64,000 nt of DNA from Azospirillum oleiclasticum (GCF_013423485.1 NZ_JABFFR010000001.1:496001-560000), one strand, 5' to 3'; positions 1 through 9,563 are shown, numbered from the stretch's first letter. Program-made: numbers and translations. Notes: generated by a model not told the origin, from the sequence alone.

Positions 1-1
1 G

Positions 2-1828
2 CCGCGTCAGATCCTCGGCGTGATCGAACGTTGGAAGGACCGCGGCCTGACCCCCGACCGGCTTTCCGAGAGCGACGGCGGCGATGTGGCCGGGGGGCGG
101 GTGGTCGCGCTCTACCGAGCGTATCAGGACCGGCTGCGGACGCTGAACGCCTGCGACTTCGGCGACCTGCTGCTGCACAATCTGACCATCTTCCAGAGCC
201 ACGCCGACGTGTTGGCGGAGTATCACCGGAAGTTCCGCTACATCCTGGTGGACGAGTACCAGGACACCAACGTCGCCCAGTATCTCTGGCTGCGCATCCT
301 TGCCCAGGCCAGCAAGAACATCTGCTGCGTCGGCGACGAGGACCAGAGCATCTATGCCTGGCGCGGGGCGGAGATCGGCAACATCCTGCGCTTCGAGGCC
401 GACTTCCCCGGTGCGGCGGTGATCAAGCTGGAGCAGAACTACCGTTCAACCGGCAACATCCTGGCCGCCGCCTCCGGTCTGATCGCCAACAACAAGGGAC
501 GGCTCGGCAAGACGTTGTGGACCAGCGCCGACGGCGGCGAGCCGGTGCGGGTCAAGGCGGTGTGGGATGGCGAGGAGGAGGCGCGCTGGGCCGCCGACGA
601 GATCGAGGCGTTGCAGCGCAAGGGCGTGTCGCTTGGCAGCATGGCCGTGCTGGTACGCGCCGGCTTCCAGACCCGCGAGTTCGAGGAGCGCTTCATCACG
701 CTGGGCCTGCCCTACAAGGTGATCGGCGGCCCGCGCTTCTACGAGCGGCAGGAAATCCGCGACGCCATGGCCTATCTGCGCGTCGTCCACCAGCCCGACG
801 ACGACCTCGCCTTCGAGCGCATCATCAACGTGCCGAAGCGCGGCATCGGCCCGGCGGCGCTCCAGACCCTCTACCAGACCGCCCGCTTCCGCGGCACCCC
901 GCTGGCCGAGGCCGGCTGGGCGCTGACCGAGACGGACGAGCTGAAGCCGAAGCTGCGCAACACGCTGCGCTCGCTGCTCCAGGACTTCCACCGCTGGCGG
1001 GCGCTGGCGCAGACCGCGCCGCACACCGACCTCGCCCGGATGGTGTTGGACGAGTCCGGCTACACCCGCATGTGGCAGGAGGACAAGACGCCGGAGGCGC
1101 CGGGCCGGCTGGAGAACCTGAAGGAACTGATCACCGCCATGGCCGAGTTCGAGAATCTCGGCGGCTTCCTGGAGCATGTCGCCCTGGTGATGGAGAACGC
1201 CGAGGCCGCCGGCGTCGATCAGGTGACCCTGATGACCCTGCACGGCGCCAAGGGGCTGGAGTTCGACATCGTCTTCCTGCCAGGCTGGGAGGAGGGCGTC
1301 TTCCCCAATCAGCGCGCGCTCGACGAGACCGGCATCGCCGGGCTGGAGGAGGAGCGGCGGCTCGCCTATGTGGGGCTGACCCGCGCGCGCAAGCGCGCCT
1401 ATGTCAGCCACGCCGCCAACCGGCGGCTCTACGGCAATTGGGTGAGCGCCATCCCCTCCCGCTTCATCGACGAGCTGCCGGGCGACGCGGTGGAGGCGGA
1501 GGCGCAGAGCGGGTTGTTCGCCGGAGCGTCGGGCGCCGGCGGCCAGGCAGGGTTCGGCGGTTTCCGCGAGTCGCCGCGATTCGACTTCCGCGCACCGCAG
1601 CGGCAGGCCCCGATGCGCGGCGTCACGCTGGAGGGCACCGCCTACCATGTCGAGGCGCGCCCGCGCCCCGACGCTCCCTACGCCAAGGGGGCGCGGGTGT
1701 TCCATCAGAAGTTCGGCTATGGCACCGTCGTCGCCATCGAGCAGGACAAGCTGTCCATCGATTTCGACCAGTCCGGCAACAAGAAGGTCATGGACAGCTT
1801 CGTGATGCCGGCCGAGAAGGCGGGATGA
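2..1828 (+). CDS. uvrD: UvrD/PcrA-type ATP-dependent DNA helicase (5' partial)
   Basis: Superfamily I 3'-5' DNA helicase acting in repair and replication restart. The frame is open to the left window edge, so the N-terminus with Walker A is missing and 608 residues are visible. In order I see motif II (LVDEYQDTN, near residue 82), motif III (VGDEDQSIYAWRG, near 110), motif IV (QNYRST), motif V (TLHGAKGLEF, near 412) and motif VI (VGLTRAR, near 456). The C-terminal segment (FHQKFGYGTVV) is the small domain typical of UvrD/PcrA. The family is clear; UvrD versus PcrA or Rep cannot be settled from this part. Confidence 0.93.
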   Translation, partial: PRQILGVIERWKDRGLTPDRLSESDGGDVAGGRVVALYRAYQDRLRTLNACDFGDLLLHNLTIFQSHADVLAEYHRKFRYILVDEYQDTNVAQYLWLRILAQASKNICCVGDEDQSIYAWRGAEIGNILRFEADFPGAAVIKLEQNYRSTGNILAAASGLIANNKGRLGKTLWTSADGGEPVRVKAVWDGEEEARWAADEIEALQRKGVSLGSMAVLVRAGFQTREFEERFITLGLPYKVIGGPRFYERQEIRDAMAYLRVVHQPDDDLAFERIINVPKRGIGPAALQTLYQTARFRGTPLAEAGWALTETDELKPKLRNTLRSLLQDFHRWRALAQTAPHTDLARMVLDESGYTRMWQEDKTPEAPGRLENLKELITAMAEFENLGGFLEHVALVMENAEAAGVDQVTLMTLHGAKGLEFDIVFLPGWEEGVFPNQRALDETGIAGLEEERRLAYVGLTRARKRAYVSHAANRRLYGNWVSAIPSRFIDELPGDAVEAEAQSGLFAGASGAGGQAGFGGFRESPRFDFRAPQRQAPMRGVTLEGTAYHVEARPRPDAPYAKGARVFHQKFGYGTVVAIEQDKLSIDFDQSGNKKVMDSFVMPAEKAG

Positions 1829-1889
1829 ATGCTTGCCGTTGATCGTGATCGTGAAGAATCGGACGTTCCTATGAGCGGGGACGGTCTCC

Positions 1890-3287
1890 GTGACCGGTGG
1901 TGACATTGGTGATCCGGAGCGGCGATCGGCCGTTCGTTGGGCGGCCGTTGCCCTCGCGGTGCTGGTCCCGGCGGCGGCCACGGCGACGGTCATCCTCCGC
2001 TATGGGCTGAATTTCCCCTATGCCGACGAGTGGGAGCTCGTTCCCTACCTGGCCGCCATGCGGGACGGATCGTTGACGCTGGACCTGCTCCAGGCGCAGC
2101 ACAACGAGCATCGCATGCTGTTCCCGCGCCTGGTCATGTTGGCCCTGGCGGTCGTCACCGGCTGGGACATCCGGGCCGAGCTGTGGACCAACCATCTGCT
2201 GGCCTTCGCCACGGTGGCCGTCCTTCTGCGGATGCTGTGGCCGAACCTCGTGGCCCTGCCGCCCCGGCCCCATGCGCTGGTCGCGCTGCTGATTGCGGCC
2301 GCGGTCTTCTCGCTGGCGCAAAAGGGGAACTGGCTGTGGGGCTGGCAGGTGCAATGGTACCTCGCCCTGTTCGGCATCGTCCTGTCGGTGCATGCGCTCT
2401 CCCGCGCGCTGGATGCAGCCGGTCCGGGTCGGGGCGTGCCGCGCCTGGGTGTCGCGGTGGCCGCCGTGCTGCTCGCCCAATACTCCCTGGCGAGTGGTGT
2501 CCTGTTGTGGCCGCTGGGCGCGGTGATGATCCTGCTCCACCCGCGACCCGGCCGATGGCCCGTCCTTGCCGGTTGGCTGGCGGCGGGTGCCGTGGCGACG
2601 GCGGTCTATTTCCACGACTGGCACCCGATGTTTGTCCCCGGAGTTCCGGGAAAGCTGGAAATGCTCGGCCGGCCGGATCTGTTGTTGCAGTTCGTGCTGG
2701 TGTCGATCGGCGGGCTTCTGGGCGGATCGCAGCTTCAGAAAGCGTTCATCGGCGGGCTGCTCGTGCTCCTGATGGCGGTGGGCTCGTTGCGGTTGCTGAC
2801 CTCCGCGTGGGACCGGCGGGCCGAATGGCTGCCTTGGATCCTGCTGGCGGCCTTTGTCGGGATTTCCGGATTCGCCACCGCGCTGGGGCGGCTTCCGTCC
2901 ATCGAGCCGGACGGAAGCGTCGCCTTGCTCGTCGGCAATGGTGCCGCGTCCCGTTACATCACCATCTCGCTGCTTTTCACCGTGGCCGTGATCGGTCTGT
3001 GGACGGTCGTGCTGACGCGGTTGCCGAATCCGGTGGTCACGACTCGGGGGATGGGCGGGCTGGCGGTCGCCTTTGCCATGGCGATGGTTCCCGCCAACCT
3101 GTCGATGCTGACGGGCATCAAGCGCCATTACGACCTGACGCGCGAAGGCTTGGCCTGCCTGTTGGCGCTGGATGAGAAAAGCGCCCCATGTCTCGCCCGC
3201 TACATGAATCACAACCCCGAGATCGCCAGACTGCGCGTGGAGACCCTGCGGGATTTGGACTGGGTTGGATTCGCCGGGCGGGAATGA
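1890..3287 (+). CDS. polytopic membrane protein, possible GT-C-like glycosyltransferase
   Basis: A 465-residue protein of unassigned function with about ten hydrophobic segments, the first near residues 13-33. The first predicted periplasmic loop carries an acidic motif (FPYADEWELVP) followed by HNEHRMLFPRL. An acidic motif in the first external loop is typical of lipid-linked GT-C glycosyltransferases, so that role is possible, but I infer it only from topology. The GTG start follows a purine-rich stretch (GGGGACGG). It lies 61 bp after the helicase gene on the same strand. Confidence 0.7.
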   Translation: MTGGDIGDPERRSAVRWAAVALAVLVPAAATATVILRYGLNFPYADEWELVPYLAAMRDGSLTLDLLQAQHNEHRMLFPRLVMLALAVVTGWDIRAELWTNHLLAFATVAVLLRMLWPNLVALPPRPHALVALLIAAAVFSLAQKGNWLWGWQVQWYLALFGIVLSVHALSRALDAAGPGRGVPRLGVAVAAVLLAQYSLASGVLLWPLGAVMILLHPRPGRWPVLAGWLAAGAVATAVYFHDWHPMFVPGVPGKLEMLGRPDLLLQFVLVSIGGLLGGSQLQKAFIGGLLVLLMAVGSLRLLTSAWDRRAEWLPWILLAAFVGISGFATALGRLPSIEPDGSVALLVGNGAASRYITISLLFTVAVIGLWTVVLTRLPNPVVTTRGMGGLAVAFAMAMVPANLSMLTGIKRHYDLTREGLACLLALDEKSAPCLARYMNHNPEIARLRVETLRDLDWVGFAGRE

Positions 3288-3404
3288 TAAAGGGCGGGGG
3301 TGCCGATGCGGGTGCCGGCGTCCGGTAACGGCGTGGCGCCGCGGGTCCTCCGCCTTGTCCGACGGTGCACGCACAACCTGTTTCCCGGCCGCGTGGGTGA
3401 TCCC

Positions 3405-4298
3405 TTGTCCAGTACGAACAAGCTCTGGCGCATCGCGCTGACCGTTCCCGAAGCGCACGCCCCCGCCTTCGCCGACGCGATCGGCGACCATGCCGACGCC
3501 GTCTCCACCTTCGAGCTGGAAGAGGGCGGGGCGTGGCTGGTGGAGGCGACCGTGCACGGCGAGCCGGATCGCGCCCGCCTTGCCGCCCGCGTCGCGGTGC
3601 TGGCGGGGGCGGTGGGCATCGGGGAGCCGCTGCTGATCGTGGAGGAGCTGCCGCCCATCGACTGGGTGTCGCACAGCTACCAGGGCTTCCCGCCGATCCG
3701 CGCCGGCCGTTTCTTCGTGCACGGCTCGCATCACGAAGGGCAGGTGCCCGGCGGGGCCGTGGCGCTTCTGGTGGACGCCGCCACCGCCTTCGGCACGGGG
3801 GAGCATGGCTCCACCAAGGGATGCCTGCTGGCGCTCGACCGGCTGGTGCGCCGGCACCGTCTGCGCCGCGGGCCGCGTGGCGGCGCGCTCGACATGGGCT
3901 GCGGCTCGGGGATCCTGGCGCTGGCGGTCGCCAAGGCGTGGCGGGTTCCGGTATCCGCCGTCGACATCGACCCGGAGGCGGTGCGCGTCACCAAGGTGAA
4001 CGCCGGGCTGAACGGGGTCGCGGCACGGATCCGCGCGCAGGGCGGTGACGGCTACCGCACACCGTTGGTCGCCCGCCACAAGCCCTACCGTCTGATCACC
4101 GCCAACATCCTGGCCCGTCCGCTGGCCCGCATGGCGCCGCAGCTCCGCCGCCATCTGGCGAAGGGCGGGGTGGCGGTGCTGGCCGGGCTGCTGGCGCGGC
4201 AGGAGCGGCATGTGCTCCAGGCCCACCGCGCCCAGGGCCTGCGGCTGATCGCCCGCATCCCGGTGGGCGACTGGACGACGCTGGTGATCGGGCGCTGA
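3405..4298 (+). CDS. prmA: ribosomal protein L11 methyltransferase
   Basis: SAM-dependent methyltransferase that modifies ribosomal protein L11 in the cytoplasm. The C-terminal half has the PrmA signatures: FGTGEHGSTKGCL, the SAM loop DMGCGSGILALAVAK, VDIDPEAV and the NILARPL catalytic motif. A TTG start at 3405 gives 297 residues beginning SSTNKLWRI, the usual family length. The frame is open further up, and an ATG at 3306 has a better ribosome binding site (GGGCGGGG) but would add a 33-residue basic extension, so the start is uncertain. Confidence 0.88.
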   Translation: MSSTNKLWRIALTVPEAHAPAFADAIGDHADAVSTFELEEGGAWLVEATVHGEPDRARLAARVAVLAGAVGIGEPLLIVEELPPIDWVSHSYQGFPPIRAGRFFVHGSHHEGQVPGGAVALLVDAATAFGTGEHGSTKGCLLALDRLVRRHRLRRGPRGGALDMGCGSGILALAVAKAWRVPVSAVDIDPEAVRVTKVNAGLNGVAARIRAQGGDGYRTPLVARHKPYRLITANILARPLARMAPQLRRHLAKGGVAVLAGLLARQERHVLQAHRAQGLRLIARIPVGDWTTLVIGR

Positions 4299-4413
4299 CC
4301 CGCGTGCGCTGAGGGCGTCCTCGCCCGTTCGGCCGTGGACCGGGTGCGGCGCTTGCGATTCGCGGCGCCGCCGTCTTAGCCTGTGGGCGATCGAACTGCT
4401 TGGGGATTGAGCC

Positions 4414-6450
4414 GTGTCCAAGGCTGACCAGGGTGACCGCCGCCTGACCGCGCTGCTGGAGGAGGCTGGCATCTCGGTGACGCCGGCCGCGTTGCGCGAG
4501 CTGCTGAAGGGTGTGCTGGCGGCCCCGCCGGGAGAGGATCCCGATGGGTGGCTCGCCCTGCTGGGCGTGGACCCGGCCACCCCGCTCGCCGACACCTTGA
4601 GGCAGGAGAAGGACGCGCTCACCGCCGGAGCGGCGGTCTCCGCTCCCGATCCGGTGGGCCGGCTTGGCGCGCTCCGCGCCAGGCTGAAGCGCGTGGGGCT
4701 CGACGGGTTCGTCGTGCCGCGGGCGGACGAGCATCAGGGCGAGTATGTTCCGCCGCGTGCCCAGCGCCTCGCCTGGCTGACCGGTTTCACCGGTTCGGCC
4801 GGATTCGCCGCCGTCACGGACGAGCGGGCGGCGATGTTCGTGGACGGGCGTTACACGATCCAGGTGCGGGCCGAGGTGCCGCAGGCGCTGTACGATTACC
4901 GGAGCCTGACCGACGATCCGCTGGGCGACTGGATCGTCCAGGCGCTGCCGACCGGGGGCCGTTTCGGCTACGATCCCTGGCTGCACACCCCTGGCTGGGT
5001 GGAAAAGCTGCGCGGGCAGCTTGAGCGCGCCGGCATCGCGCTGGTGCCCTGTCCCGACAACCCGGTGGATGCGGTGTGGACGGACCAGCCGCCGGTGCCG
5101 CTGGCCCCCGTCGTGGCGCACCCGCTGTGTTTCGCCGGCCGCAGCCCCGCCGAGAAGCGCGCCGACATCGCGGAGCGCCTGAAGCGGAACGGCATCGGTG
5201 CGGCGGTGCTGACGGCCCCCGACTCGATCGCCTGGCTGCTCAACATCCGCGGCGGCGATGTGGCCTGCACGCCGTTGCCGCTGGCCTTCGCGATCGTGGA
5301 CGACGAGGCGCGCGTCGACCTGTTCATCGACCGGCGCAAGCTGGTGCCAGGGTTGGACGAGCATCTGGGCAACCAGGTCTCGGTCCACGCCCCGGAGTCC
5401 TTCGCCGGGGCGCTGGACGAACTCGGCCGCGGCGGGCGGCGCGTGCTGGCTGATCCGACGAGCGCCGCGGCAGCCATCTTCGACCGTCTGCATCTGGCCG
5501 GCGCCCTGGTGGTGCGTGATGGCGACCCCTGCGCACTGCCCAAGGCCTGCAAGAACCCGACGGAGCTGGACGGCACCCGCGCCGCCCATCGGCGCGACGG
5601 GGCGGCGGTTGTGCGGTTCCTGAAATGGCTGTCCGAGGAGACGCCGGGCGGGCGCGTGACGGAGACCGCGGCCGCCGAGGCATTGCTCGCCAGCCGCCGG
5701 AGCGGCGAGCATTTCCGCGGCCTGTCCTTCGAGACGATCTCCGGGGCCGGCCCCAACGGCGCCATCGTCCATTACCGGGTGTCGGAGGCGACCGACCGGC
5801 TTCTGGAGCCGGGGACGCTCTATCTGGTGGACAGTGGCGCGCAGTATCTGGACGGCACCACCGACATCACACGGACGGTCGCGGTCGGCACCCCGACGGC
5901 GGAGATGAGCCAGCGCTTCACGCTGGTGCTCAAGGGCCACATCGCGCTCTCCACCGCCCGTTTCCCGAAGGGCACGACCGGGTCGCAGCTCGACACGCTG
6001 GCCCGGCTTCCGCTTTGGCAGGCCGGGCTGGACTTCGACCATGGCACCGGGCACGGGGTGGGGAGCTACCTGTCGGTGCACGAAGGGCCTCAGCGAATCG
6101 CCAAGATCCCGAATTCCATAGCGCTCCAGCCCGGCATGATCCTGTCCAACGAGCCGGGCTACTACAAGACGGGCGCCTTCGGCATCCGCATCGAGAATCT
6201 GGTGGTCGTGCAGCCGGCGCCGGATCCGGTGGGCGCGGAGCGCCCGATGATGGGGTTCGAGGTGCTGACGCTGGCGCCGATCGATCGCGCTCTGATCGAT
6301 GTGACCTTGCTTTCTCCTGTCGAGGTTGCATGGATCGACGCCTACCACGCGCGGGTCCGGGATGAGCTGACACCGCTCGTCGATGGCGATACCGCGGCGT
6401 GGCTGGGGCGGGTCACGGCACCGCTGGACCAGGCTCGACGCGGCGGATGA
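4414..6450 (+). CDS. pepP: Xaa-Pro aminopeptidase (M24B, aminopeptidase P family)
   Basis: Metallopeptidase that removes an N-terminal residue preceding proline. The 678-residue protein has creatinase-type N-terminal domains and a C-terminal pita-bread catalytic domain. The metal ligands are visible: Asp residues in VDSGAQYLDGTTDITR, His in DHGTGHGVGSY, and Glu in NEPGYY and in the late GFEVLTLAPID motif. Roughly 80 residues precede the usual first domain (which begins near VGRLGALRARLKRVGLDGF), making it longer than the common form of about 600 residues. Start is GTG. Confidence 0.9.
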   Translation: MSKADQGDRRLTALLEEAGISVTPAALRELLKGVLAAPPGEDPDGWLALLGVDPATPLADTLRQEKDALTAGAAVSAPDPVGRLGALRARLKRVGLDGFVVPRADEHQGEYVPPRAQRLAWLTGFTGSAGFAAVTDERAAMFVDGRYTIQVRAEVPQALYDYRSLTDDPLGDWIVQALPTGGRFGYDPWLHTPGWVEKLRGQLERAGIALVPCPDNPVDAVWTDQPPVPLAPVVAHPLCFAGRSPAEKRADIAERLKRNGIGAAVLTAPDSIAWLLNIRGGDVACTPLPLAFAIVDDEARVDLFIDRRKLVPGLDEHLGNQVSVHAPESFAGALDELGRGGRRVLADPTSAAAAIFDRLHLAGALVVRDGDPCALPKACKNPTELDGTRAAHRRDGAAVVRFLKWLSEETPGGRVTETAAAEALLASRRSGEHFRGLSFETISGAGPNGAIVHYRVSEATDRLLEPGTLYLVDSGAQYLDGTTDITRTVAVGTPTAEMSQRFTLVLKGHIALSTARFPKGTTGSQLDTLARLPLWQAGLDFDHGTGHGVGSYLSVHEGPQRIAKIPNSIALQPGMILSNEPGYYKTGAFGIRIENLVVVQPAPDPVGAERPMMGFEVLTLAPIDRALIDVTLLSPVEVAWIDAYHARVRDELTPLVDGDTAAWLGRVTAPLDQARRGG

Positions 6451-6733
6451 AGGCGCGTGCGTCGGTGGCGGGTTTCTGGCAATCTTGGATCGGCTTTGCT
6501 ATCCGTTCGTGGTGGAGCCGGCGTGCCGGCGGGTGACCATTCGGTGACAGGGCGGAACGCCGTGCCAGGATAACGCGATCTTCACGGACTCGCGTCGAAA
6601 CTCTCTAATGGATGACTTTTGTTAAGAGTTGAGGCATCACAATCCGGTCGATTTCCATGCGGCATCGCTCTCGCGCCCGGGCCGCCGCAAGCGGGGATGG
6701 GCCATAGCAACCGATGAATGCGGAGACGTTTCT

Positions 6734-7099
6734 ATGAAGATCCTGGTCGTCGACGACTACGCCACCATGCGGCGCATCGTCCGCAACCTTCTGACCCAGA
6801 TCGGCTACACCGACATCGACGAGGCAGGCGACGGCGTCACCGCGCTCACGAAGCTTCGCGAGAGCAAGTTCGGGCTGGTGATCTCCGACTGGAACATGGA
6901 GCCGATGACCGGCCTCCAGCTCCTCAAGGAAATCCGGGCGGATGCCAAGCTCGCCCCGACCCCGTTCATCATGGTCACCGCCGAAAGCAAGACCGAGAAC
7001 GTGATCGCCGCCAAGCAGGCGGGCGTCAACAACTACATTGTCAAGCCGTTCAACGCCGATACCCTGAAGCAGAAGATCCAGTCCGTGATCGGCGGCTGA
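6734..7099 (+). CDS. cheY: CheY-type single-domain response regulator
   Basis: A 121-residue receiver with no output domain. The acidic pocket (VVDDYATMR), phosphoacceptor Asp in VISDWNMEP, Thr in MVTAESK and Lys in YIVKPFNAD are all present. In the family, phospho-CheY binds the flagellar switch protein FliM. The gene is followed after 18 bp by two CheZ homologues, which supports a chemotaxis role. The ATG at 6734 starts immediately at the receiver fold; a longer in-frame extension to 6629 has no domain content. Confidence 0.93.
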   Translation: MKILVVDDYATMRRIVRNLLTQIGYTDIDEAGDGVTALTKLRESKFGLVISDWNMEPMTGLQLLKEIRADAKLAPTPFIMVTAESKTENVIAAKQAGVNNYIVKPFNADTLKQKIQSVIGG

Positions 7100-7117
7100 T
7101 ATTGGGAGTTCTCGGTA

Positions 7118-8113
7118 TTGGACGCGCTGCCGCAGCTCACGGACGAAGAGTTTGAGCAGATCGAGGAAGCGATAGCCCGGACCGCCAAGGGTCGCGCCTT
7201 TCTGAGGCGCTACCACAGGCGGTCTCTCGGTGCCGCCGCTGAAGAGGTCCGCACCATGCTCGTCGAGTTCCGTCAGTCCTGGAAGGTCCAGACGGAGACG
7301 GTGGAAGCGGCCAAGCATGTGGATGTGCTGCGGCGCGAACTCTTGGAAATGGCGGCCTCCATCGAGCAGGCGCGGCGCGAGGTTGCCGCGTTGCGCCCGC
7401 CGGACGGCGCGTCCAACAAGATCCTGTCGGCCACCAACGAGCTCGACGCGATCGTCATCTCGACGGAACGAGCGTCGTTCGAGATCCTGAACGCCGCTGA
7501 GGCGTTGATGGATTTGGCCGGGCGCCTGCGGGCGGACGGTGCCGCGAACGAGTTGTGCGCGGACATCGAGTCGGAGGTGACGAACATCTTCACCGCCTGC
7601 TCCTTCCAGGATCTGACCGGTCAGCGGACGAGCAAGGTGGTGAACGCGCTGCGCTACATCGAGCAGCGCGTCAACGCGATGATCGGGATCTGGGGTGACG
7701 ACGGCCTGCGTCACCTCGATATCCAGCACGAGCCGACCGACACGCGGCCGGATGCGCACCTCCTCAACGGTCCGCAGCTCGAGGGGCATGGCGTCAGTCA
7801 GGCGGATGTCGACAGCATGTTCGACGATCCGACCCCGGCACCGCCCCCGGCGCCCGCTCCGGAACCGGTGAAGGAGATGCAGTCGCAGGCCGATATCGAC
7901 AGCCTGTTCGATTCGCCGCCACCGCCGCCGCCGCCGCCCCCACCGCCACCCAAACCGGCGGCCAAGCCGCCGACTCCGGCAAAGGCGGCGCCAAAGCCGC
8001 CGCCGAAAACTCCCCCCAAGGCATCGCCACCGGCCCCCGCAGCGGCGGAGCCGGCTGGCGGCGGAGCGCAGCCGGCTCTGGACCAGGCCGCGATCGACGC
8101 GTTGTTCGGCTGA
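7118..8113 (+). CDS. cheZ: CheZ-like CheY-P phosphatase with proline-rich tail and three docking motifs
   Basis: A 331-residue protein with a long helical N-terminal region and the conserved CheZ core (TACSFQDLTGQRTSKVV, near residues 160-175), whose Gln is the catalytic residue in the family. The tail is unusual: SQADVDSMF (near 226), SQADIDSLF (near 256), a long polyproline and PKP-rich linker, then QAAIDALFG at the extreme C-terminus. These copies resemble the CheY-binding peptide at the N-terminus of FliM. A TTG start is preceded by GGGAG. It follows cheY by 18 bp, so an operon is likely. Confidence 0.86.
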   Translation: MDALPQLTDEEFEQIEEAIARTAKGRAFLRRYHRRSLGAAAEEVRTMLVEFRQSWKVQTETVEAAKHVDVLRRELLEMAASIEQARREVAALRPPDGASNKILSATNELDAIVISTERASFEILNAAEALMDLAGRLRADGAANELCADIESEVTNIFTACSFQDLTGQRTSKVVNALRYIEQRVNAMIGIWGDDGLRHLDIQHEPTDTRPDAHLLNGPQLEGHGVSQADVDSMFDDPTPAPPPAPAPEPVKEMQSQADIDSLFDSPPPPPPPPPPPPKPAAKPPTPAKAAPKPPPKTPPKASPPAPAAAEPAGGGAQPALDQAAIDALFG

Positions 8114-8227
8114 TCCAACCGCGGCCGTGCGCCCACCCGACAGACCAGTGGAACCAGAAGCGTCGCGTTTTCGTATCGAGCACACATCGGACCACCAGTC
8201 GAAGCGGACCAGGAAGGCAGGAGCGGG

Positions 8228-8953
8228 ATGCAGCAGATCAGCAAGCCCTTCATGGCCGAGATCCAGAAGGCCAAGCGCAACGGCAAGGCGTTGCCGGGTG
8301 CCGCCGATGGCGCGCCGGTTCCGGCGGCCTTGGCATCGGGACCGCTCAGCGTCGACAACCGCGAGGTCATGAAGGCCATCGGCGAGCTCGGTGAGAAGCT
8401 CGACCGCTTCCTGACCATGGACGCCCAGCAGATCGACCATATCCAGACCGAGATCGCCGACATCTCCGGCCGGATCAAGGCGACCAAGGTGGAGATGGCG
8501 GCCCTGCGCCACCCGCTGGCCGGCGAGGACAAGTTCGAGCAGGCGTCGCAGGAGCTGACCGCCGTCGTCTCCGCCACCGAGGTGGCGACCAACACCATCA
8601 TGGCCTGTGCGGAGGAGCTCGAGGAGATCGTCCAGGAGCTGAAGTCCTCCATGCCGGAGGGCTATCAGGCCGACCGCGTGCACGACATGACGGAAGTCAT
8701 CGTGCGCATCTACGAGGCCTGCAACTTCCAGGACCTGACCGGCCAGCGCATCACCAAGGTCGTCCGCGCCCTGTCCTTCATCGAGGAGCGGGTGGACGCC
8801 ATGATGGGCGTTTGGAACCGCCGCGAGTTCGAAGCAATGCCGCTGCCGCCGTCCGTGACCAAGAAGGATGGCGACCTCGACCTGCACGGCCCGGCTCCCT
8901 CCACGGATGCCGGCAACATCAGCCAGGCCGACATCGACGCCCTCTTCGGCTAA
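8228..8953 (+). CDS. cheZ: second CheZ-like CheY-P phosphatase
   Basis: A 241-residue paralogue of the preceding protein. It has a coiled N-terminal part (GELGEKLDRFLTMD onward), the core motif EACNFQDLTGQRITKVV, and ends in a single SQADIDALFG docking peptide. It lies 114 bp downstream of the first CheZ on the same strand. Family knowledge supports dephosphorylation of CheY-P. Two adjacent CheZ proteins suggest division of labour between CheY species, which is inference. Confidence 0.88.
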   Translation: MQQISKPFMAEIQKAKRNGKALPGAADGAPVPAALASGPLSVDNREVMKAIGELGEKLDRFLTMDAQQIDHIQTEIADISGRIKATKVEMAALRHPLAGEDKFEQASQELTAVVSATEVATNTIMACAEELEEIVQELKSSMPEGYQADRVHDMTEVIVRIYEACNFQDLTGQRITKVVRALSFIEERVDAMMGVWNRREFEAMPLPPSVTKKDGDLDLHGPAPSTDAGNISQADIDALFG

Positions 8954-9033
8954 AGCGGTACGGGCAGGAACGCGGGATCCGGATCGCCGGTTGGTTGTCC
9001 AATACTCCGGACAGTCAATGGGAGATCCAAGCC

Positions 9034-9480
9034 ATGTGGTGGCGAAACGTCACGCTCATCTTCGCAATCGCGTTCCTGGCCATCGGCATCGCGGGCTTCA
9101 TCGACGGACTCGTCGCCCCGCCGACCGCCGATGGCGTGGCGATGGACGGCATGCACGGCCGTCTCTTCGGCCTGTTTCCCGTCAACTGGCTCCACAACGT
9201 CGTCCACCTCGCATTCGGGCTGTGGGGTTTCTTCGCCTATTTCAGCGGTCGCCTGCCGTCGCGTGTGTATCTCCGCTCGGTCGCGGTTGTCTATGCGGTG
9301 TTCACCGTCATGGGGATCATTCCCGGCCTCAACACCACCTTCGGTCTTGTTCCGCTCTACGGCCACGATGTGTGGCTGCACGCCCTGCTGGCGGTGGTTG
9401 CTGGCATCGTCGGGTTCGGTGTGACCGAACGGGAATCCGACGTCACCACGGCGCGGACCGGCGAGCGCGGCCGTATCTGA
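9034..9480 (+). CDS. DUF4383-family small membrane protein
   Basis: A 148-residue protein with four predicted membrane helices. The pattern of the first helix, then FPVNWLHNVVHLAFG, then a terminal helix with LHALLAVVAGIVGF, matches the DUF4383 family of unknown function. The ATG at 9034 is preceded by GGGAGA; an upstream in-frame extension overlaps the second cheZ and has no coding character. Function is unknown. Confidence 0.8.
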   Translation: MWWRNVTLIFAIAFLAIGIAGFIDGLVAPPTADGVAMDGMHGRLFGLFPVNWLHNVVHLAFGLWGFFAYFSGRLPSRVYLRSVAVVYAVFTVMGIIPGLNTTFGLVPLYGHDVWLHALLAVVAGIVGFGVTERESDVTTARTGERGRI

Positions 9481-9563
9481 CCGGATAAGGGCGGGCGCCG
9501 GACATTACCGGTCGCCACGGCGACAAGACTCTTGCGCCCGCCTCCTTCGGCAGCCATTCTGCA

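Noticed and set aside
1869..4622. Long minus-strand open frame of 917 codons
   Set aside because: It is antisense to the membrane protein and prmA genes, Arg/His/Gln-rich, without domains; a typical high-GC shadow frame. The same applies to other long antisense frames such as those at 4096-6348, 45197-47920 and 61442-63757.
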